Shown piece after piece: positions 18,023-27,759 of a DNA stretch of 64,000 nucleotides. The notes beneath the pieces were generated by a model. It ran no database searches, had not been told where the DNA came from, and saw only the letters and a list, made by a program, of their open reading frames with translations. The stretch lies in the NCBI GenBank assembly GCA_016903695.1, contig JADQBB010000002.1, positions 1-64,000 of the forward strand, written 5' to 3'. Origin of the DNA: Chlorogloea purpurea SAG 13.99 (GTDB lineage: Bacteria; Cyanobacteriota; Cyanobacteriia; Cyanobacteriales; Microcystaceae). The first letter of the stretch is position 1; each line of letters starts with the position of its first letter. A program made the position numbers and the translations under genes.

Positions 18023-18757
18023 GTGTCATCTCGGTATAAGCGACCACGTTCGTTAGATAGTTATAGATTAGCCGTATTCTGGGGAAGGGCTATGCTCGTA
18101 GGGATCTACAAACATCGTCACAATTGTACGTGGGCTGTCGCGAGTTTCGTTTTTCTCCTGATGTGGGCATGGAATCCGAAACTGATTTTAGCCACGGGAG
18201 TCGGTGCGGGCTTGATGTTAACCCTATACCGTCTTCAAGATTGGGATTGGTCACAACTGAGCCGCCATAGCAAAAGCATCATCAAAAGTTCTCACGGTAA
18301 ATTAATATTAGCCGTGGGTGGTGGTAGTGTGGGGGCATTGAGCGCCTATACCGCGGCGGCGATTTGGGCTGAATCGGAAAATTCTTGGATAGCATTCAGT
18401 ACGATCGTGCAGGGGGCAGCCACCTTAAGTTCTTTAGGTTTACTGATGTGGTATTTGTGGGGACAACAAGAGCAAACCCAACAGCAAAGACTCGATCGTT
18501 GGTTAGGGGATTTAACAGCCGACGAATCTCTTAAACGTTTAATAGCCATTCGTCAACTTACCGAACTGATCAATCAGGGAATCGTTTCCCCAACCCATCA
18601 AGATCATATAAGAGAATTTTTTCAACTGATGCTGGGGAAAGAAAAAGAAGCGACGGTCAGAGGCGCTTTATTAGAGGCTCTACAGTTTTCCCCCCCGGCA
18701 CAACCGGTGAAATTGCCGCTCAAACTTCACGAGCTGAAAAAAGGAGTTTATCAGTAA
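18023..18757 (+). CDS. Cyanobacterial membrane protein with helical-repeat tail, function unknown
   Basis: A 244-residue protein starting at GTG 18023, with AGGA upstream. The basic N-terminus precedes two hydrophobic segments (about 37-72), followed by two more at about 95-112 and 122-145. The soluble C-terminal part (about 150-244) is helical and resembles armadillo-like repeats (SLKRLIAIRQLTELINQGIV, ATVRGALLEALQF). No catalytic motif is seen. It may scaffold other proteins at a membrane. The gene stands alone, 89 bp after the fasciclin gene. Confidence 0.65.
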   Translation: MSSRYKRPRSLDSYRLAVFWGRAMLVGIYKHRHNCTWAVASFVFLLMWAWNPKLILATGVGAGLMLTLYRLQDWDWSQLSRHSKSIIKSSHGKLILAVGGGSVGALSAYTAAAIWAESENSWIAFSTIVQGAATLSSLGLLMWYLWGQQEQTQQQRLDRWLGDLTADESLKRLIAIRQLTELINQGIVSPTHQDHIREFFQLMLGKEKEATVRGALLEALQFSPPAQPVKLPLKLHELKKGVYQ

Positions 18758-19280
18758 AAATATTAAATTATTTTTCCAGGGAGAAAAATAATTGCTAGTT
18801 TAGAAGTAGACAAGGTAGGCAGAGGTTTAAGTACCATCGCACTGAAGGGTTAAAAAGAATAACTACCTGGAGCAATTAATTTTATACACAAATGGAGTGA
18901 AATTAATTACAATAACGGAAGATTTTGCAGTTACCCGCTGAACATGGGGACGAAACGCCTCTGGCTAAGTCCGATAGATTTTCCAGCGGTAATTAAGGGC
19001 AAAAATGAGCGACGGTGAATGACACCAGATAGATATTCTAGAGGTGATCGCCTAGCCAGGGAAAGCAACGAATGGAAGTAACGATGAAAAATTTTTGTAA
19101 GAACTGCATAGGTCTAAAAAAATTTAATCAAAATACTCCCGCCATTTGTTGTAATTAAAGTTACAATCGGAAAAGTCTTGACGGCTTCAAAGCCAGAGAG
19201 ACCGCAACAGATTCACACTTAACTATACTTAAGTAAATTGATCTTCTAGTTTTGCACAGAAGGAGCAAGAGGAAAACGGC
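18758..19280 (+). promoter_or_regulatory. Long leader region upstream of rpoD
   Basis: 523 bp without a convincing coding frame. TTACCCGCTG (18931-18940) can pair with CAGCGGTAA (18984-18992), with one bulged base, enclosing a 43-nt segment that could form a structured RNA. Nearer to rpoD, TTGTAA (19149-19154) and TTACAA (19161-19166) form a small inverted repeat. TTGACG (19178-19183) and TATACT (19224-19229) are hexamers of promoter type but too far apart to pair. Long leaders are usual for cyanobacterial principal sigma genes. Confidence 0.35.
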
Positions 19281-20423
19281 ATGACGCAGGCGAATGACGT
19301 ACTCGCAACTATTACTACTGAACCTCAAATAGATTGGGAACTTGATATTGATTTAGAGGAAATCGAAGACATTGACGATTTAGATGGTGAATTGGAGGAG
19401 CCAGTAGAGGGGGCAACGGAAGGGAAAAAAACCCGCCGTCTCGCTACCAGGCGCCGCGAACAAGGGAGGAAAAAACCTTACACCGAGGACTCGATCCGTA
19501 TCTACTTACAGGAAATCGGCCGGATTAGACTGTTAAGAGCGGAAGAAGAGATAGAATTAGCTCGAAAAATCGCGGATCTATTAGATTTAGAACGATTAGC
19601 CGAGAAGTTGCAAAAACAACTCGGTCATTATCCCAGTGATAAAGAATGGGCCCAAGCGGTAGCAATGGAATATCCCGCCTTTAAACGCCGTTTGTATCTG
19701 GGGCGCAAGGCTAAGGAGAAGATGGTACAGTCTAACCTCCGTCTCGTGGTATCCATCGCCAAAAAATACATGAATCGAGGTTTATCTTTCCAAGACTTAA
19801 TTCAAGAAGGTTCCCTCGGTTTAATTCGTGCCGCCGAAAAATTCGACCACGAAAAGGGTTACAAATTCTCTACTTACGCCACCTGGTGGATTCGTCAAGC
19901 CATCACCCGCGCCATCGCCGACCAATCCCGAACTATTCGCTTACCGGTTCACTTGTACGAAACGATTTCTCGGATTAAGAAAACCACGAAAATTCTTTCT
20001 CAGGAAATGCGCCGCAAACCTACTGAAGAAGAAATAGCGACGCGGATGGAAATGACGATCGAGAAACTACGTTTCATCGCCAAATCAGCACAATTACCCA
20101 TCTCTTTAGAGACACCTATAGGCAAAGAAGAAGATTCTCGACTGGGAGACTTTATCGAAGCCGACGGGGAAACTCCTGAAGACGAAGTATCTAAAAATCT
20201 CCTGCGGGAGGACTTAGAAAATGTCCTTGAAACTCTATCCCCCAGAGAGCGCGACGTGTTGCGTTTGCGCTACGGTTTAGATGATGGCAGGATGAAAACC
20301 CTAGAAGAAATCGGACAGATTTTTAACGTTACCAGAGAGCGTATCCGTCAGATAGAAGCTAAAGCACTGCGTAAGTTACGCCATCCCAACCGCAATAGCA
20401 TACTCAAAGAGTACATTCGCTAA
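19281..20423 (+). CDS. rpoD: Principal RNA polymerase sigma factor (group 1, SigA)
   Basis: A 380-residue sigma-70 factor. An acidic N-terminus (residues 17-47) replaces a full region 1.1. Region 1.2 begins at [16 protein letters not shown]. Regions 2.1-2.4 include [18 protein letters not shown] and [19 protein letters not shown]. Region 4 includes [14 protein letters not shown] and [18 protein letters not shown] with the end [13 protein letters not shown]. Length and acidic N-terminus match cyanobacterial SigA, recognising -10 promoters of housekeeping genes. It has a purine-rich ribosome binding site (AGAGGAAA) before ATG 19281 and a clear terminator after it. Confidence 0.96.
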   Translation: MTQANDVLATITTEPQIDWELDIDLEEIEDIDDLDGELEEPVEGATEGKKTRRLATRRREQGRKKPYTEDSIRIYLQEIGRIRLLRAEEEIELARKIADLLDLERLAEKLQKQLGHYPSDKEWAQAVAMEYPAFKRRLYLGRKAKEKMVQSNLRLVVSIAKKYMNRGLSFQDLIQEGSLGLIRAAEKFDHEKGYKFSTYATWWIRQAITRAIADQSRTIRLPVHLYETISRIKKTTKILSQEMRRKPTEEEIATRMEMTIEKLRFIAKSAQLPISLETPIGKEEDSRLGDFIEADGETPEDEVSKNLLREDLENVLETLSPRERDVLRLRYGLDDGRMKTLEEIGQIFNVTRERIRQIEAKALRKLRHPNRNSILKEYIR

Positions 20424-20450
20424 CGTTTGGGTTCAAGGATTTATCACCTG

Positions 20451-20489
20451 AGCCGCGTCTGACATCCTTTTTGGAAGCCAGACGCGGCT
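20451..20489 (+). terminator. rpoD terminator
   Basis: AGCCGCGTCTG (20451-20461) pairs perfectly with CAGACGCGGCT (20479-20489) around a 17-nt loop, followed by TTATTAATATAA. It starts 27 bp after the rpoD stop. Confidence 0.8.
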
Positions 20490-20636
20490 TATTAATATAA
20501 TAGGGATAAAGGTTGGAAAGTGTGAAATGTGAGCTTTGTAAATTTGCGGCTTTCTTGGGCATCGGCGCGAAAACCGCAAGAAAGTAAAGTCCCGTGAGCG
20601 TTAAAATGAGATAGATTGTGTAGGCTTGTAGGATTC

Positions 20637-21131
20637 ATGGACGTAAAAGAATTTATGACCTCTTGTGTGGGGAAATGGTTTTCGCAACGCACGAGCTATC
20701 AGATAACTGATGGGGAGATGGAAAACAATAAATCGGACTTGACCATAGATTATCTGGAACCGGATCATCCCGATGTAGTTAATATGTGTACGACCAAGGG
20801 GATTGATGGTAATCTCTGTGTGGGAGCCTTGAAAACAAGTTGGGATACTTCCGTGGATTGGGGAAAGCCGAAAGGGGTAGGCTCTACTTTACTGATATTA
20901 TTAACCGATGGGCAATTCTTGAAATCTTCCGCGGTCGGTCATTATAGCCTTGGTAAAGACTCCGCTATCACTCTCACTTTGCAGGAAAAGGACTATCAAA
21001 CCGAAGAGAGAATCTGGTTCGCGGGCGAGAATCTGCGCCTCCGCACCAGCATCACCCAACATTCTGACGGCACTCAGCAAACCGTGTTTTACTCGGAAAT
21101 CCGTAAAGTTACGCCTCCACCTAGTGCTTAA
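20637..21131 (+). CDS. CpcS/CpeS-family phycobiliprotein lyase
   Basis: A 164-residue lipocalin-fold protein that attaches a bilin to a conserved Cys of phycobiliproteins. The N-terminal block MDVKEFMTSCVGKWFSQRTS is typical of the CpcS/CpcU/CpeS group. WDTSVDWGKPKGVGST in the middle and EERIWFAGENLRLRTS near the end agree with the family. CpcS and CpcU subtypes cannot be separated by eye; the N-terminus resembles CpcU. The frame opens at TTG 20616, but ATG 20637 gives the usual N-terminus. It is alone between rpoD and uvrA. Confidence 0.88.
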   Translation: MDVKEFMTSCVGKWFSQRTSYQITDGEMENNKSDLTIDYLEPDHPDVVNMCTTKGIDGNLCVGALKTSWDTSVDWGKPKGVGSTLLILLTDGQFLKSSAVGHYSLGKDSAITLTLQEKDYQTEERIWFAGENLRLRTSITQHSDGTQQTVFYSEIRKVTPPPSA

Positions 21132-21194
21132 AAAATCTACTGCAGTTTTGTTGTTCTAGATATTAAGCTAGTTTAAGCACCGTTATTGCACTCT

Positions 21195-24032
21195 ATGTCT
21201 CAAACTGACTCGATTCGTATCCGCGGGGCCAGACAACATAATCTGAAAAATGTCGATCTGGACTTACCCCGCAATCAATTAATAGTGTTCACGGGGGTTT
21301 CCGGCTCCGGCAAGTCTTCCCTCGCTTTCGATACCATTTTCGCTGAGGGTCAGCGTCGCTACGTGGAATCACTGAGCGCGTATGCCAGACAGTTTTTAGG
21401 GCAGTTGGATAAGCCCGATGTGGACGCAATCGAGGGTTTGAGTCCGGCTATCTCTATCGACCAGAAATCTACCTCCCATAATCCCCGCTCCACCGTGGGT
21501 ACTGTTACGGAAATTTACGATTACTTGCGTTTATTGTTTGGTCGTGCTGGAGAACCGCACTGCCCGCAATGCGATCGCAATATCGCCCCGCAAACCGTAG
21601 ATGAAATGTGCGATCGAGTTATGCTCTTACCGGAGGGCACTCGCTTTCAAATTCTCTCCCCGGTAATCCGCGGTAAAAAGGGAACTCATAAACAATTACT
21701 CTCCGGCATCGCTTCCCAGGGATTCGCCAGGGTGAGGATAGATGGAGAGGTGAAAGAACTTTCCGAGGGCATAGAGTTAGACAAAAGATACAGCCATAAT
21801 ATCGAAATCGTGATCGATCGATTGATCAAAAAGCCAGACTTACAAGAAAGGTTGATCGATTCCCTCACTACCTGTTTAAAACACTCGGACGGCGTTGCCA
21901 TCATTGAAATTTTGACCCAAGAATCGGAAACGAAAGAGATAGTATTCTCGGAAAAATTCGCTTGCCCCGAACACGGCGCGGTGATGGAAGAACTATCCCC
22001 CCGTTTATTTTCCTTTAACTCTCCCTACGGCGCTTGTCCCGCCTGTCACGGTTTGGGCAGTCACCGCACCTTCTCGGCGGAGTTAGTCGTTCCCGACCCT
22101 TCCCAGCCCGTATATTCTGCGATCGCTCCCTGGTCGGATAAAGATAATTCTTACTATCTCTCCCTTCTCTATAATCTCGGACAGGCGTTAGGATTTGAAA
22201 TTCAAAGCCCGTGGAAAATATTAACGGAAGCGCAACAATATACCATTCTTCACGGTAGCGACGAACCCATTTATTTTGAAGACGATTCCCGTTATGGTAA
22301 CGGCAAAGGTTATCAACGAAAATTTGCTGGAGTCCTCAATATACTAGATAAAAACTATCAAGAAAGCTCCTCGGAAATTATCAAACAGAAATTAGAAAAA
22401 TATATAGTCAACCAAACCTGTGAAGCTTGCGGCGGCAAAAGGCTAAAACCCGAATCCCTGGCTGTTAAATTAGGTCAATACCAGATCACGGATTTAACTA
22501 ACGTACCTATCTGGAGTTGTATAGAAAAGATCAATGATTTCAAACTCACACCCAAACAGGCCATAATCGGAGAACTAGCTTTAAAAGAAATAAGGGCGAG
22601 ATTACAATTTTTACTGGATGTGGGTTTAGATTATCTAACCCTCAATCGAGGGGCTGCTACCCTATCGGGGGGTGAATCCCAGCGCATTAGATTGGCCACA
22701 CAAATCGGATCTGGCCTGACGGGGGTTCTCTACGTATTGGACGAACCGAGTATCGGACTGCATCAGCGGGATAATAGCCGTCTCTTAGAAACCCTGAGAA
22801 AGTTGCGCGACCTCGGTAATACTTTAATAGTAGTAGAACACGATGAGGAAACCATCCGCAGTGCCGATCATTTAGTAGACATCGGGCCGAAAGCGGGTAT
22901 TCACGGCGGGGAGATTATCTGTGAGGGAAATTTCCAGAATCTTCTGGAGTCGGAAAAGTCATTAACGGGAGCTTATCTATCGGGTCGAATAGTAATTGAA
23001 ACTCCCCCGGAAAGGCGCGTCGGTAACGGCTTGAAATTGACTTTACGTAACTGTAGAGAAAATAATCTCAAGAATATCGATGTGACTTTACCTCTAGGTA
23101 AATTAGTCTCGATCACCGGGGTTTCAGGTTCCGGGAAATCCACGCTGATCAATGAATTACTGTATCCTTCCTTACAGCATCATCTCACCAAACAGGTGCC
23201 TTTCCCGAAAGGGTTAGATAAGATCGAGGGGTTAGACGCGATCGATAAAGTGATCGTCATCGATCAATCGCCCATAGGTAGGACACCGCGTTCTAATCCC
23301 GCTACCTACACCGGAACTTTCGACACTATACGGGAGATATTCGCCGAGAGTATCGAAGCGAAAGCGAGGGGATATAAAGCGGGGCAGTTTTCTTTCAATG
23401 TGAAAGGCGGCAGGTGCGAAGCTTGTTCCGGGCAGGGGGTGAACGTGATCGAGATGAATTTCCTGCCGGATGTGTACGTGCAGTGTGAGGTGTGTAAGGG
23501 GGCGAGATACAATCGGGAAACCTTACAGGTGAAGTATAAGGGACATTCGATCGCTGCTGTGTTGAATATGACCGTCGAGGAAGCTTTGGGAGTATTTGAA
23601 AATATACCGCGGGCGGCGACGCGGCTACAGACTCTCGTGGATGTAGGTTTAGGTTATTGTCGTCTGGGGCAGAGTGCGCCCACTTTATCGGGAGGGGAAG
23701 CCCAGAGGGTGAAGCTGGCTTCGGAGTTGTCCCGCCGCGCCACGGGCAAAACTCTCTATCTCATCGATGAACCGACGACGGGTTTATCGTTTTATGATGT
23801 GCATCATCTTCTCGATGTGCTACAGCGTCTGGTGGATAAGGGCAATTCCATAATCGTCATCGAACATAATCTGGATGTGATCCGCTGTAGCGATTGGATC
23901 GTAGATCTCGGCCCCGAAGGCGGTGATAAAGGCGGGGAGATTCTCGCCGTGGGTACACCGGAAACCGTAGCCCGAAGTGAGCGATCGTACACGGGTAAGT
24001 ATCTCAGGGGATGTCTGAAAATGGCTCATTAA
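21195..24032 (+). CDS. uvrA: Excinuclease ABC subunit A
   Basis: A 945-residue DNA damage-recognition ATPase of nucleotide excision repair. Both ABC modules are complete: Walker A GVSGSGKSSLAFDT and GVSGSGKSTLINELL, signature motifs LSGGESQRIRLA and LSGGEAQRVKLA, and Walker B regions VLDEPSIGLHQRD and IDEPTTGLSF. Zinc-finger Cys pairs are present (CPQC, CPAC, CEAC, CEVC). The frame begins at TTG 21186, but ATG 21195 is the likely start. Length is normal. It ends 20 bp before a strong hairpin. Confidence 0.97.
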   Translation: MSQTDSIRIRGARQHNLKNVDLDLPRNQLIVFTGVSGSGKSSLAFDTIFAEGQRRYVESLSAYARQFLGQLDKPDVDAIEGLSPAISIDQKSTSHNPRSTVGTVTEIYDYLRLLFGRAGEPHCPQCDRNIAPQTVDEMCDRVMLLPEGTRFQILSPVIRGKKGTHKQLLSGIASQGFARVRIDGEVKELSEGIELDKRYSHNIEIVIDRLIKKPDLQERLIDSLTTCLKHSDGVAIIEILTQESETKEIVFSEKFACPEHGAVMEELSPRLFSFNSPYGACPACHGLGSHRTFSAELVVPDPSQPVYSAIAPWSDKDNSYYLSLLYNLGQALGFEIQSPWKILTEAQQYTILHGSDEPIYFEDDSRYGNGKGYQRKFAGVLNILDKNYQESSSEIIKQKLEKYIVNQTCEACGGKRLKPESLAVKLGQYQITDLTNVPIWSCIEKINDFKLTPKQAIIGELALKEIRARLQFLLDVGLDYLTLNRGAATLSGGESQRIRLATQIGSGLTGVLYVLDEPSIGLHQRDNSRLLETLRKLRDLGNTLIVVEHDEETIRSADHLVDIGPKAGIHGGEIICEGNFQNLLESEKSLTGAYLSGRIVIETPPERRVGNGLKLTLRNCRENNLKNIDVTLPLGKLVSITGVSGSGKSTLINELLYPSLQHHLTKQVPFPKGLDKIEGLDAIDKVIVIDQSPIGRTPRSNPATYTGTFDTIREIFAESIEAKARGYKAGQFSFNVKGGRCEACSGQGVNVIEMNFLPDVYVQCEVCKGARYNRETLQVKYKGHSIAAVLNMTVEEALGVFENIPRAATRLQTLVDVGLGYCRLGQSAPTLSGGEAQRVKLASELSRRATGKTLYLIDEPTTGLSFYDVHHLLDVLQRLVDKGNSIIVIEHNLDVIRCSDWIVDLGPEGGDKGGEILAVGTPETVARSERSYTGKYLRGCLKMAH

Positions 24033-24052
24033 GCTTGTCTTTTTAGGCAGAG

Positions 24053-24080
24053 AGTGGCCGGTGCTCAATCACTGGCCACT
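24053..24080 (+). terminator. Probable uvrA terminator
   Basis: AGTGGCCGGTG (24053-24063) pairs with CACTGGCCACT (24070-24080), 11 bp including one G-T, around a CTCAAT loop. It lies 20 bp after the uvrA stop. Only a weak T-rich stretch follows. Confidence 0.6.
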
Positions 24081-24236
24081 ACTTGGATTTTGATACAAGT
24101 CAAACGGCTGATCTAGCCATGAGGTATGTCTTCCATCCTGAAGCACCGGAGGAATATGCTAACACTTCGCCGCCGAGGAGAGTCTAATCTTCAGATCGAT
24201 CTTTATAATGAAGGGTGAAGTAGATAACAAGCTTTT

Positions 24237-24698
24237 ATGACGGGAAAATACATTTATGGTTGGTTTTATAGCGTTTTATTCGGCTTCATCGTCTTAGCGA
24301 TACCGTTGAAAAGCACCATCTCACTAGCAGAGAAACTCTACAACCCCATCCCCCTAACCCCGAATACGGAAGTTAACGATACCCTCACCGATGGGGATAT
24401 ACCCACGGGAGAAGGCGGCTTTTCTAAGGATTATGTCATACAGTTGGAGAAGGGCGATCAGGTGTCGATCGATCTCAAATCGGAAGATTTCGATAGTTTG
24501 GTGATACTCTTGGGGGCCGATGGCTCGACCATTGGGGAAAATGATGATGGCCCCGATGGCGGCACTAATTCCCTACTTTTCTCCCGCATCACCGAGGGAG
24601 GTAAATATATAGTGCGAGTACGGGCTTTCGGGGAAACCGGCGGCGGCAAGTTCAAAGTGAAAGTGACTCGTTTGCGCCCCGTAGATGGCAAGCTATAA
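24237..24698 (+). CDS. Exported protein with a PPC-type beta-sandwich domain
   Basis: A 153-residue protein. Residues 11-32 form a hydrophobic signal segment (VLFGFIVLAIPLKSTISLA). The remainder, about 36-147, resembles a bacterial pre-peptidase C-terminal (PPC) domain: YVIQLEKGDQVSIDLKSEDF, the Asp/Gly-rich turn ENDDGPDGGTNSLL, and KYIVRVRAFGETGGGKFKVK. Such domains are usually appended to secreted proteases; here it stands alone. The role is unknown; periplasmic or extracellular location is inferred. Confidence 0.8.
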   Translation: MTGKYIYGWFYSVLFGFIVLAIPLKSTISLAEKLYNPIPLTPNTEVNDTLTDGDIPTGEGGFSKDYVIQLEKGDQVSIDLKSEDFDSLVILLGADGSTIGENDDGPDGGTNSLLFSRITEGGKYIVRVRAFGETGGGKFKVKVTRLRPVDGKL

Positions 24699-24701
24699 AT
24701 A

Positions 24702-24722
24702 GGAATGAGGAATGAGGAATGA
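24702..24722 (+). repeat. Short tandem repeat, three GGAATGA heptamers
   Basis: Three perfect copies of GGAATGA occur at 24702-24708, 24709-24715 and 24716-24722, followed by the related purine run GAAAAGAGAAAAGAGAA. They lie between the convergent PPC gene and ispF. Heptameric tandem repeats of this sort are common in intergenic cyanobacterial DNA. Confidence 0.85.
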
Positions 24723-24747
24723 GAAAAGAGAAAAGAGAATTGAGTAG

Positions 24748-25239
24748 TTATTCTTCACTTTTGTCTTGGATTAATAAAGCCACCGCGTAAGCCGCTATGC
24801 CCTCCTCTTTTCCCGTAGCGTCTAAACCTTCATTAGTGGTGGCTTTTATGCCGATTCGATCGGGTTCGAGATTGAGGGTTCGAGACAGCTTATCGCGCAT
24901 GGTCAGGATATGAGGTTTAAGTTTCGGTTTTTCAGCTACTATAACCGAATCGATATTGTTGATCTGCCAGCCTTTTTCGAGAATCAGTTTATGAACTTGT
25001 TGCAGGAGAACGAGACTGTTGGCCCCTTCCCATTGTGGGTCAGTAGGGGGAAAATAATGTCCTATATCTCCTAAACTTAAGGCTCCTAATAAGGCATCCA
25101 TAATGGCGTGAGTTAGCACATCCGCGTCACTATGCCCCAGTAGTCCCGAACTGTGGGGGATTTCTATTCCCCCCAGTATCAAGGGTCTACCCGTGACGAG
25201 TCGATGAATATCGTAGCCGTTACCGATGCGAATGTTCAT
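24748..25239 (-). CDS. ispF: 2-C-methyl-D-erythritol 2,4-cyclodiphosphate synthase
   Basis: A 163-residue enzyme of the MEP isoprenoid pathway, cyclising CDP-ME 2-phosphate. The zinc ligands are in GYDIHRL (Asp9, His11) and the following His. [20 protein letters not shown] carries the characteristic IspF signature, and the end [20 protein letters not shown] is conserved. Length is normal. It is 37 bp downstream of mnmA on the same strand. Confidence 0.96.
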   Translation of the reverse strand: MNIRIGNGYDIHRLVTGRPLILGGIEIPHSSGLLGHSDADVLTHAIMDALLGALSLGDIGHYFPPTDPQWEGANSLVLLQQVHKLILEKGWQINNIDSVIVAEKPKLKPHILTMRDKLSRTLNLEPDRIGIKATTNEGLDATGKEEGIAAYAVALLIQDKSEE

Positions 25240-25276
25240 AAAAATTGTTCTGGTCTAGTGAGAATTAATTTTATGG

Positions 25277-26329
25277 TCAATCGGGGCAGATAATACCGCC
25301 GCCTAACACTTTATCCCCTTCGTACAGTACGGCCGCTTGACCTGGAGTGACACCGAATTGAGGTTCATCGAAAACTAATTTTAAACGATTCCCCTCTAAT
25401 GGTACACACGTCACCGGCACCGCTTGAGAACGATAACGCACCTGAACTTCAGCTCTGATGGGCGCAGACGGCGGGGGCATCGACACCCAATTAAGGCGCG
25501 TCACCGTACACTGGTCATTACCGGCACTTTCCCGATTACCGACAATAACGCGATTGCCCACTCGATCGAGTTTCACCACGTACAGAGGCTCAGGGGCGGC
25601 CACACCGATGCCCTTACGTTGCCCGATGGTGTAGTGGTGGATGCCTTGGTGTTTTCCCAATACCTTACCGTCTAGATCCACTATATCCCCCTCGGTAGGG
25701 GCGATATATTTATCCAGGAACGATCGCATGGAGCCGTGGGCTTCTATCAAGCATAAATCTTGACTATCGGGTTTATCAGCCGTCTTCAAACCGTATTCGG
25801 TGGCGATGCGGCGGGTTTCGTCTTTCGTTTGTTCGCCCAGGGGAAACAGAGAAGCCGCGAGTATTTCTTGTTCCAAGTCGTACAGAAAATAGGATTGATC
25901 CTTATTAGGATCGATCGCTCTCAACAACTCGTAGCGCCCCGTATCGCCATTGTATTGAATCCGCGCGTAATGACCAGTAGCGATCTTATCTATACCGAGA
26001 GTTTCCCTGGCATAATTGATCATCGGGCCGAATTTCACCGCCCGATTACATTGGGAACAAGGTAAGGGAGTCACGCCGCCTTCGTAGCCGGAAACTAGAT
26101 AATCGACGATTTCCGTTTGAAAAATGTCACGGCTATCGACGATATGATGCGGTATGCCCAACTGTTCGCAGATGAAAGCCGCGTCCACCATTCCCTCGGA
26201 ACAGCATTGACCCTTACCCTTCATAAGCCAGAGAGTTAAACCTACCACTTCATAACCTTGATTGTGGAGGATAGCGGCGGTTACAGAACTGTCCACACCG
26301 CCCGATAAGCCGACGACCACCTTTTTCAT
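25277..26329 (-). CDS. mnmA: tRNA-uridine 2-sulfurtransferase
   Basis: A 350-residue enzyme that thiolates U34 of tRNA-Lys, -Glu and -Gln. The PP-loop SGGVDSSV begins at residue 9. Catalytic cysteines are expected in [14 protein letters not shown] and in [10 protein letters not shown]. Other conserved stretches are ATGHYARI and [10 protein letters not shown]. The C-terminal beta-barrel ends with [18 protein letters not shown]. Length is normal. It leads the mnmA-ispF pair. Confidence 0.96.
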   Translation of the reverse strand: MKKVVVGLSGGVDSSVTAAILHNQGYEVVGLTLWLMKGKGQCCSEGMVDAAFICEQLGIPHHIVDSRDIFQTEIVDYLVSGYEGGVTPLPCSQCNRAVKFGPMINYARETLGIDKIATGHYARIQYNGDTGRYELLRAIDPNKDQSYFLYDLEQEILAASLFPLGEQTKDETRRIATEYGLKTADKPDSQDLCLIEAHGSMRSFLDKYIAPTEGDIVDLDGKVLGKHQGIHHYTIGQRKGIGVAAPEPLYVVKLDRVGNRVIVGNRESAGNDQCTVTRLNWVSMPPPSAPIRAEVQVRYRSQAVPVTCVPLEGNRLKLVFDEPQFGVTPGQAAVLYEGDKVLGGGIICPD

Positions 26330-26426
26330 GAATCTTAAAATTTTTCAACCTTGCTCTACTAGGCTAACATTTTCGGTTAAAATCCGAAAAGTTAGTTTTA
26401 CCTAGCGGTGTGAGGAATATCTATAT

Positions 26427-26987
26427 ATGTTGAGAACACAATTATCTTGTGGCTCGATCGTTCTCTTTATGGGAGCGGTTTGGCTATTACAATCTAACCC
26501 GGTTTTCGCTCAATCTCGATCGGCCCGTCGTCTACCACCGCCGCCCGTACTACGAGACCCTTCAGTTATTAAAGACAGAAAGAGCAATCCTAATTGTTCC
26601 TGCCTGGAAATAAATATCGGTCAGAAACCAGCGCCCCCTCGCCCTCAACAATCAGGGGGCCGCCTTTACCCAGCAACTAAAATCGGCAACGAGTACGTTT
26701 TCCAAGCCCCTCGGAGCGTTGGGCCTAACTCTACAAACGTTAATAACCCTAGATTTTCCACTACCACGGCCGGTAATAAACTTTATCGAGTGCTGATTAA
26801 AACTAATAATCCCGAAGTATTGGCTAAGATCAAGGAGATTGAGCCTTTAGCCTTCATCCGCCCCGGAGAAAGTGTAATTCAAGCGGGACTTTTTCAAGAG
26901 CAACAACAGGCGCAAAATCGAGTCAGGGAATTGGCTAATAAAGGTTTTAACGCTCAAGTGATCGCTTTTGTCGCCAGTCGGTGGTAA
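26427..26987 (+). CDS. Exported protein with a SPOR-like C-terminus, function unknown
   Basis: A 186-residue protein with an N-terminal signal segment (VLFMGAVWLLQSNPVFAQ, about residues 12-29). A Pro-rich linker follows (RRLPPPPVLRDP, QKPAPPRPQQ). The C-terminal part, about 118-186, reads YRVLIKTNNPEVLAKIKEIE and VIQAGLFQEQQQAQNRVREL, similar to SPOR domains that bind denuded peptidoglycan glycan. Placement in the periplasm is inferred. The upstream neighbour mnmA is divergent. Confidence 0.7.
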   Translation: MLRTQLSCGSIVLFMGAVWLLQSNPVFAQSRSARRLPPPPVLRDPSVIKDRKSNPNCSCLEINIGQKPAPPRPQQSGGRLYPATKIGNEYVFQAPRSVGPNSTNVNNPRFSTTTAGNKLYRVLIKTNNPEVLAKIKEIEPLAFIRPGESVIQAGLFQEQQQAQNRVRELANKGFNAQVIAFVASRW

Positions 26988-26990
26988 TTA

Positions 26991-27746
26991 CTACTGCCGT
27001 ATCGGGGCCCCTGGAATCTGTTTGTACTTGACAAAATAAAAGAATATGGCTGATAAAATAATTATTCCCGTACCGATTCCTAGATAACTGGGTGTCCAAA
27101 ATACGGCGGATAGTTGGTTGATCTCTCCTGGTTTCAAATGCCAAACCAATCCATTACCAACCTTACTGGATTCACCATCAATTTCATTAGCTATGATTTT
27201 TCCGCCCCAAGGCGTTGTCAGGGCAAAGTCGATATTGACTAAAGAACCTGGACTGACGACGATATTACCGCTATTGGAAAGTATGCCCAATCCTCTTAAA
27301 TCTACTTGTAAATTTAATTTGTTTCTTTCTAAAAACAGTAAGTTAGTCTGTCGAACTTGTAAATCGGATTGTAACTGTAATATTTCCAAGTTATTAGAAG
27401 AGGTTACAGGGTCTTTATCCGTGGCGTTCGGATTAAAAAATTGGTTAAATTTTTTGCTTAGATCCTCGCCGTTGCTGAAGGGAATGGTAACAAGCATCTC
27501 TTGACTCGATAGACGTTTAGCCGAACCATCCAGTAATCTCGCCCTTTCTTCGATGCTATTCAACCAGTTATTCGCTTCCGTTTCACTGAGGGCCGTTAAA
27601 CGTTGACCGAGGGTGATGTGCTGGGTTATTTCTCCGCCCTGTTGATGGTGAAAGTTAACGCCTACTTCGTAACGAACACAGCCTGTCAGGAAGATCAACG
27701 CGCAGAAGATAAAGGGTAAAAAAACTCTTTTCGTTAAATTATTCAT
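26991..27746 (-). CDS. DUF3153-type lipoprotein
   Basis: A 251-residue protein. A lipobox LTGC (Cys22) ends the signal segment LPFIFCALIFLTGC, so it is probably an exported lipoprotein. The C-terminus has a membrane segment (YLGIGTGIIILSAIFFYFVK, about 219-238) followed by basic residues. The central region is beta-rich and matches, as far as I recognise it, the cyanobacterial DUF3153 family of unknown function. It is 13 bp downstream of the RNase gene on the same strand. Confidence 0.8.
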   Translation of the reverse strand: MNNLTKRVFLPFIFCALIFLTGCVRYEVGVNFHHQQGGEITQHITLGQRLTALSETEANNWLNSIEERARLLDGSAKRLSSQEMLVTIPFSNGEDLSKKFNQFFNPNATDKDPVTSSNNLEILQLQSDLQVRQTNLLFLERNKLNLQVDLRGLGILSNSGNIVVSPGSLVNIDFALTTPWGGKIIANEIDGESSKVGNGLVWHLKPGEINQLSAVFWTPSYLGIGTGIIILSAIFFYFVKYKQIPGAPIRQ

Positions 27747-27759
27747 AGGGTTTAACCGA

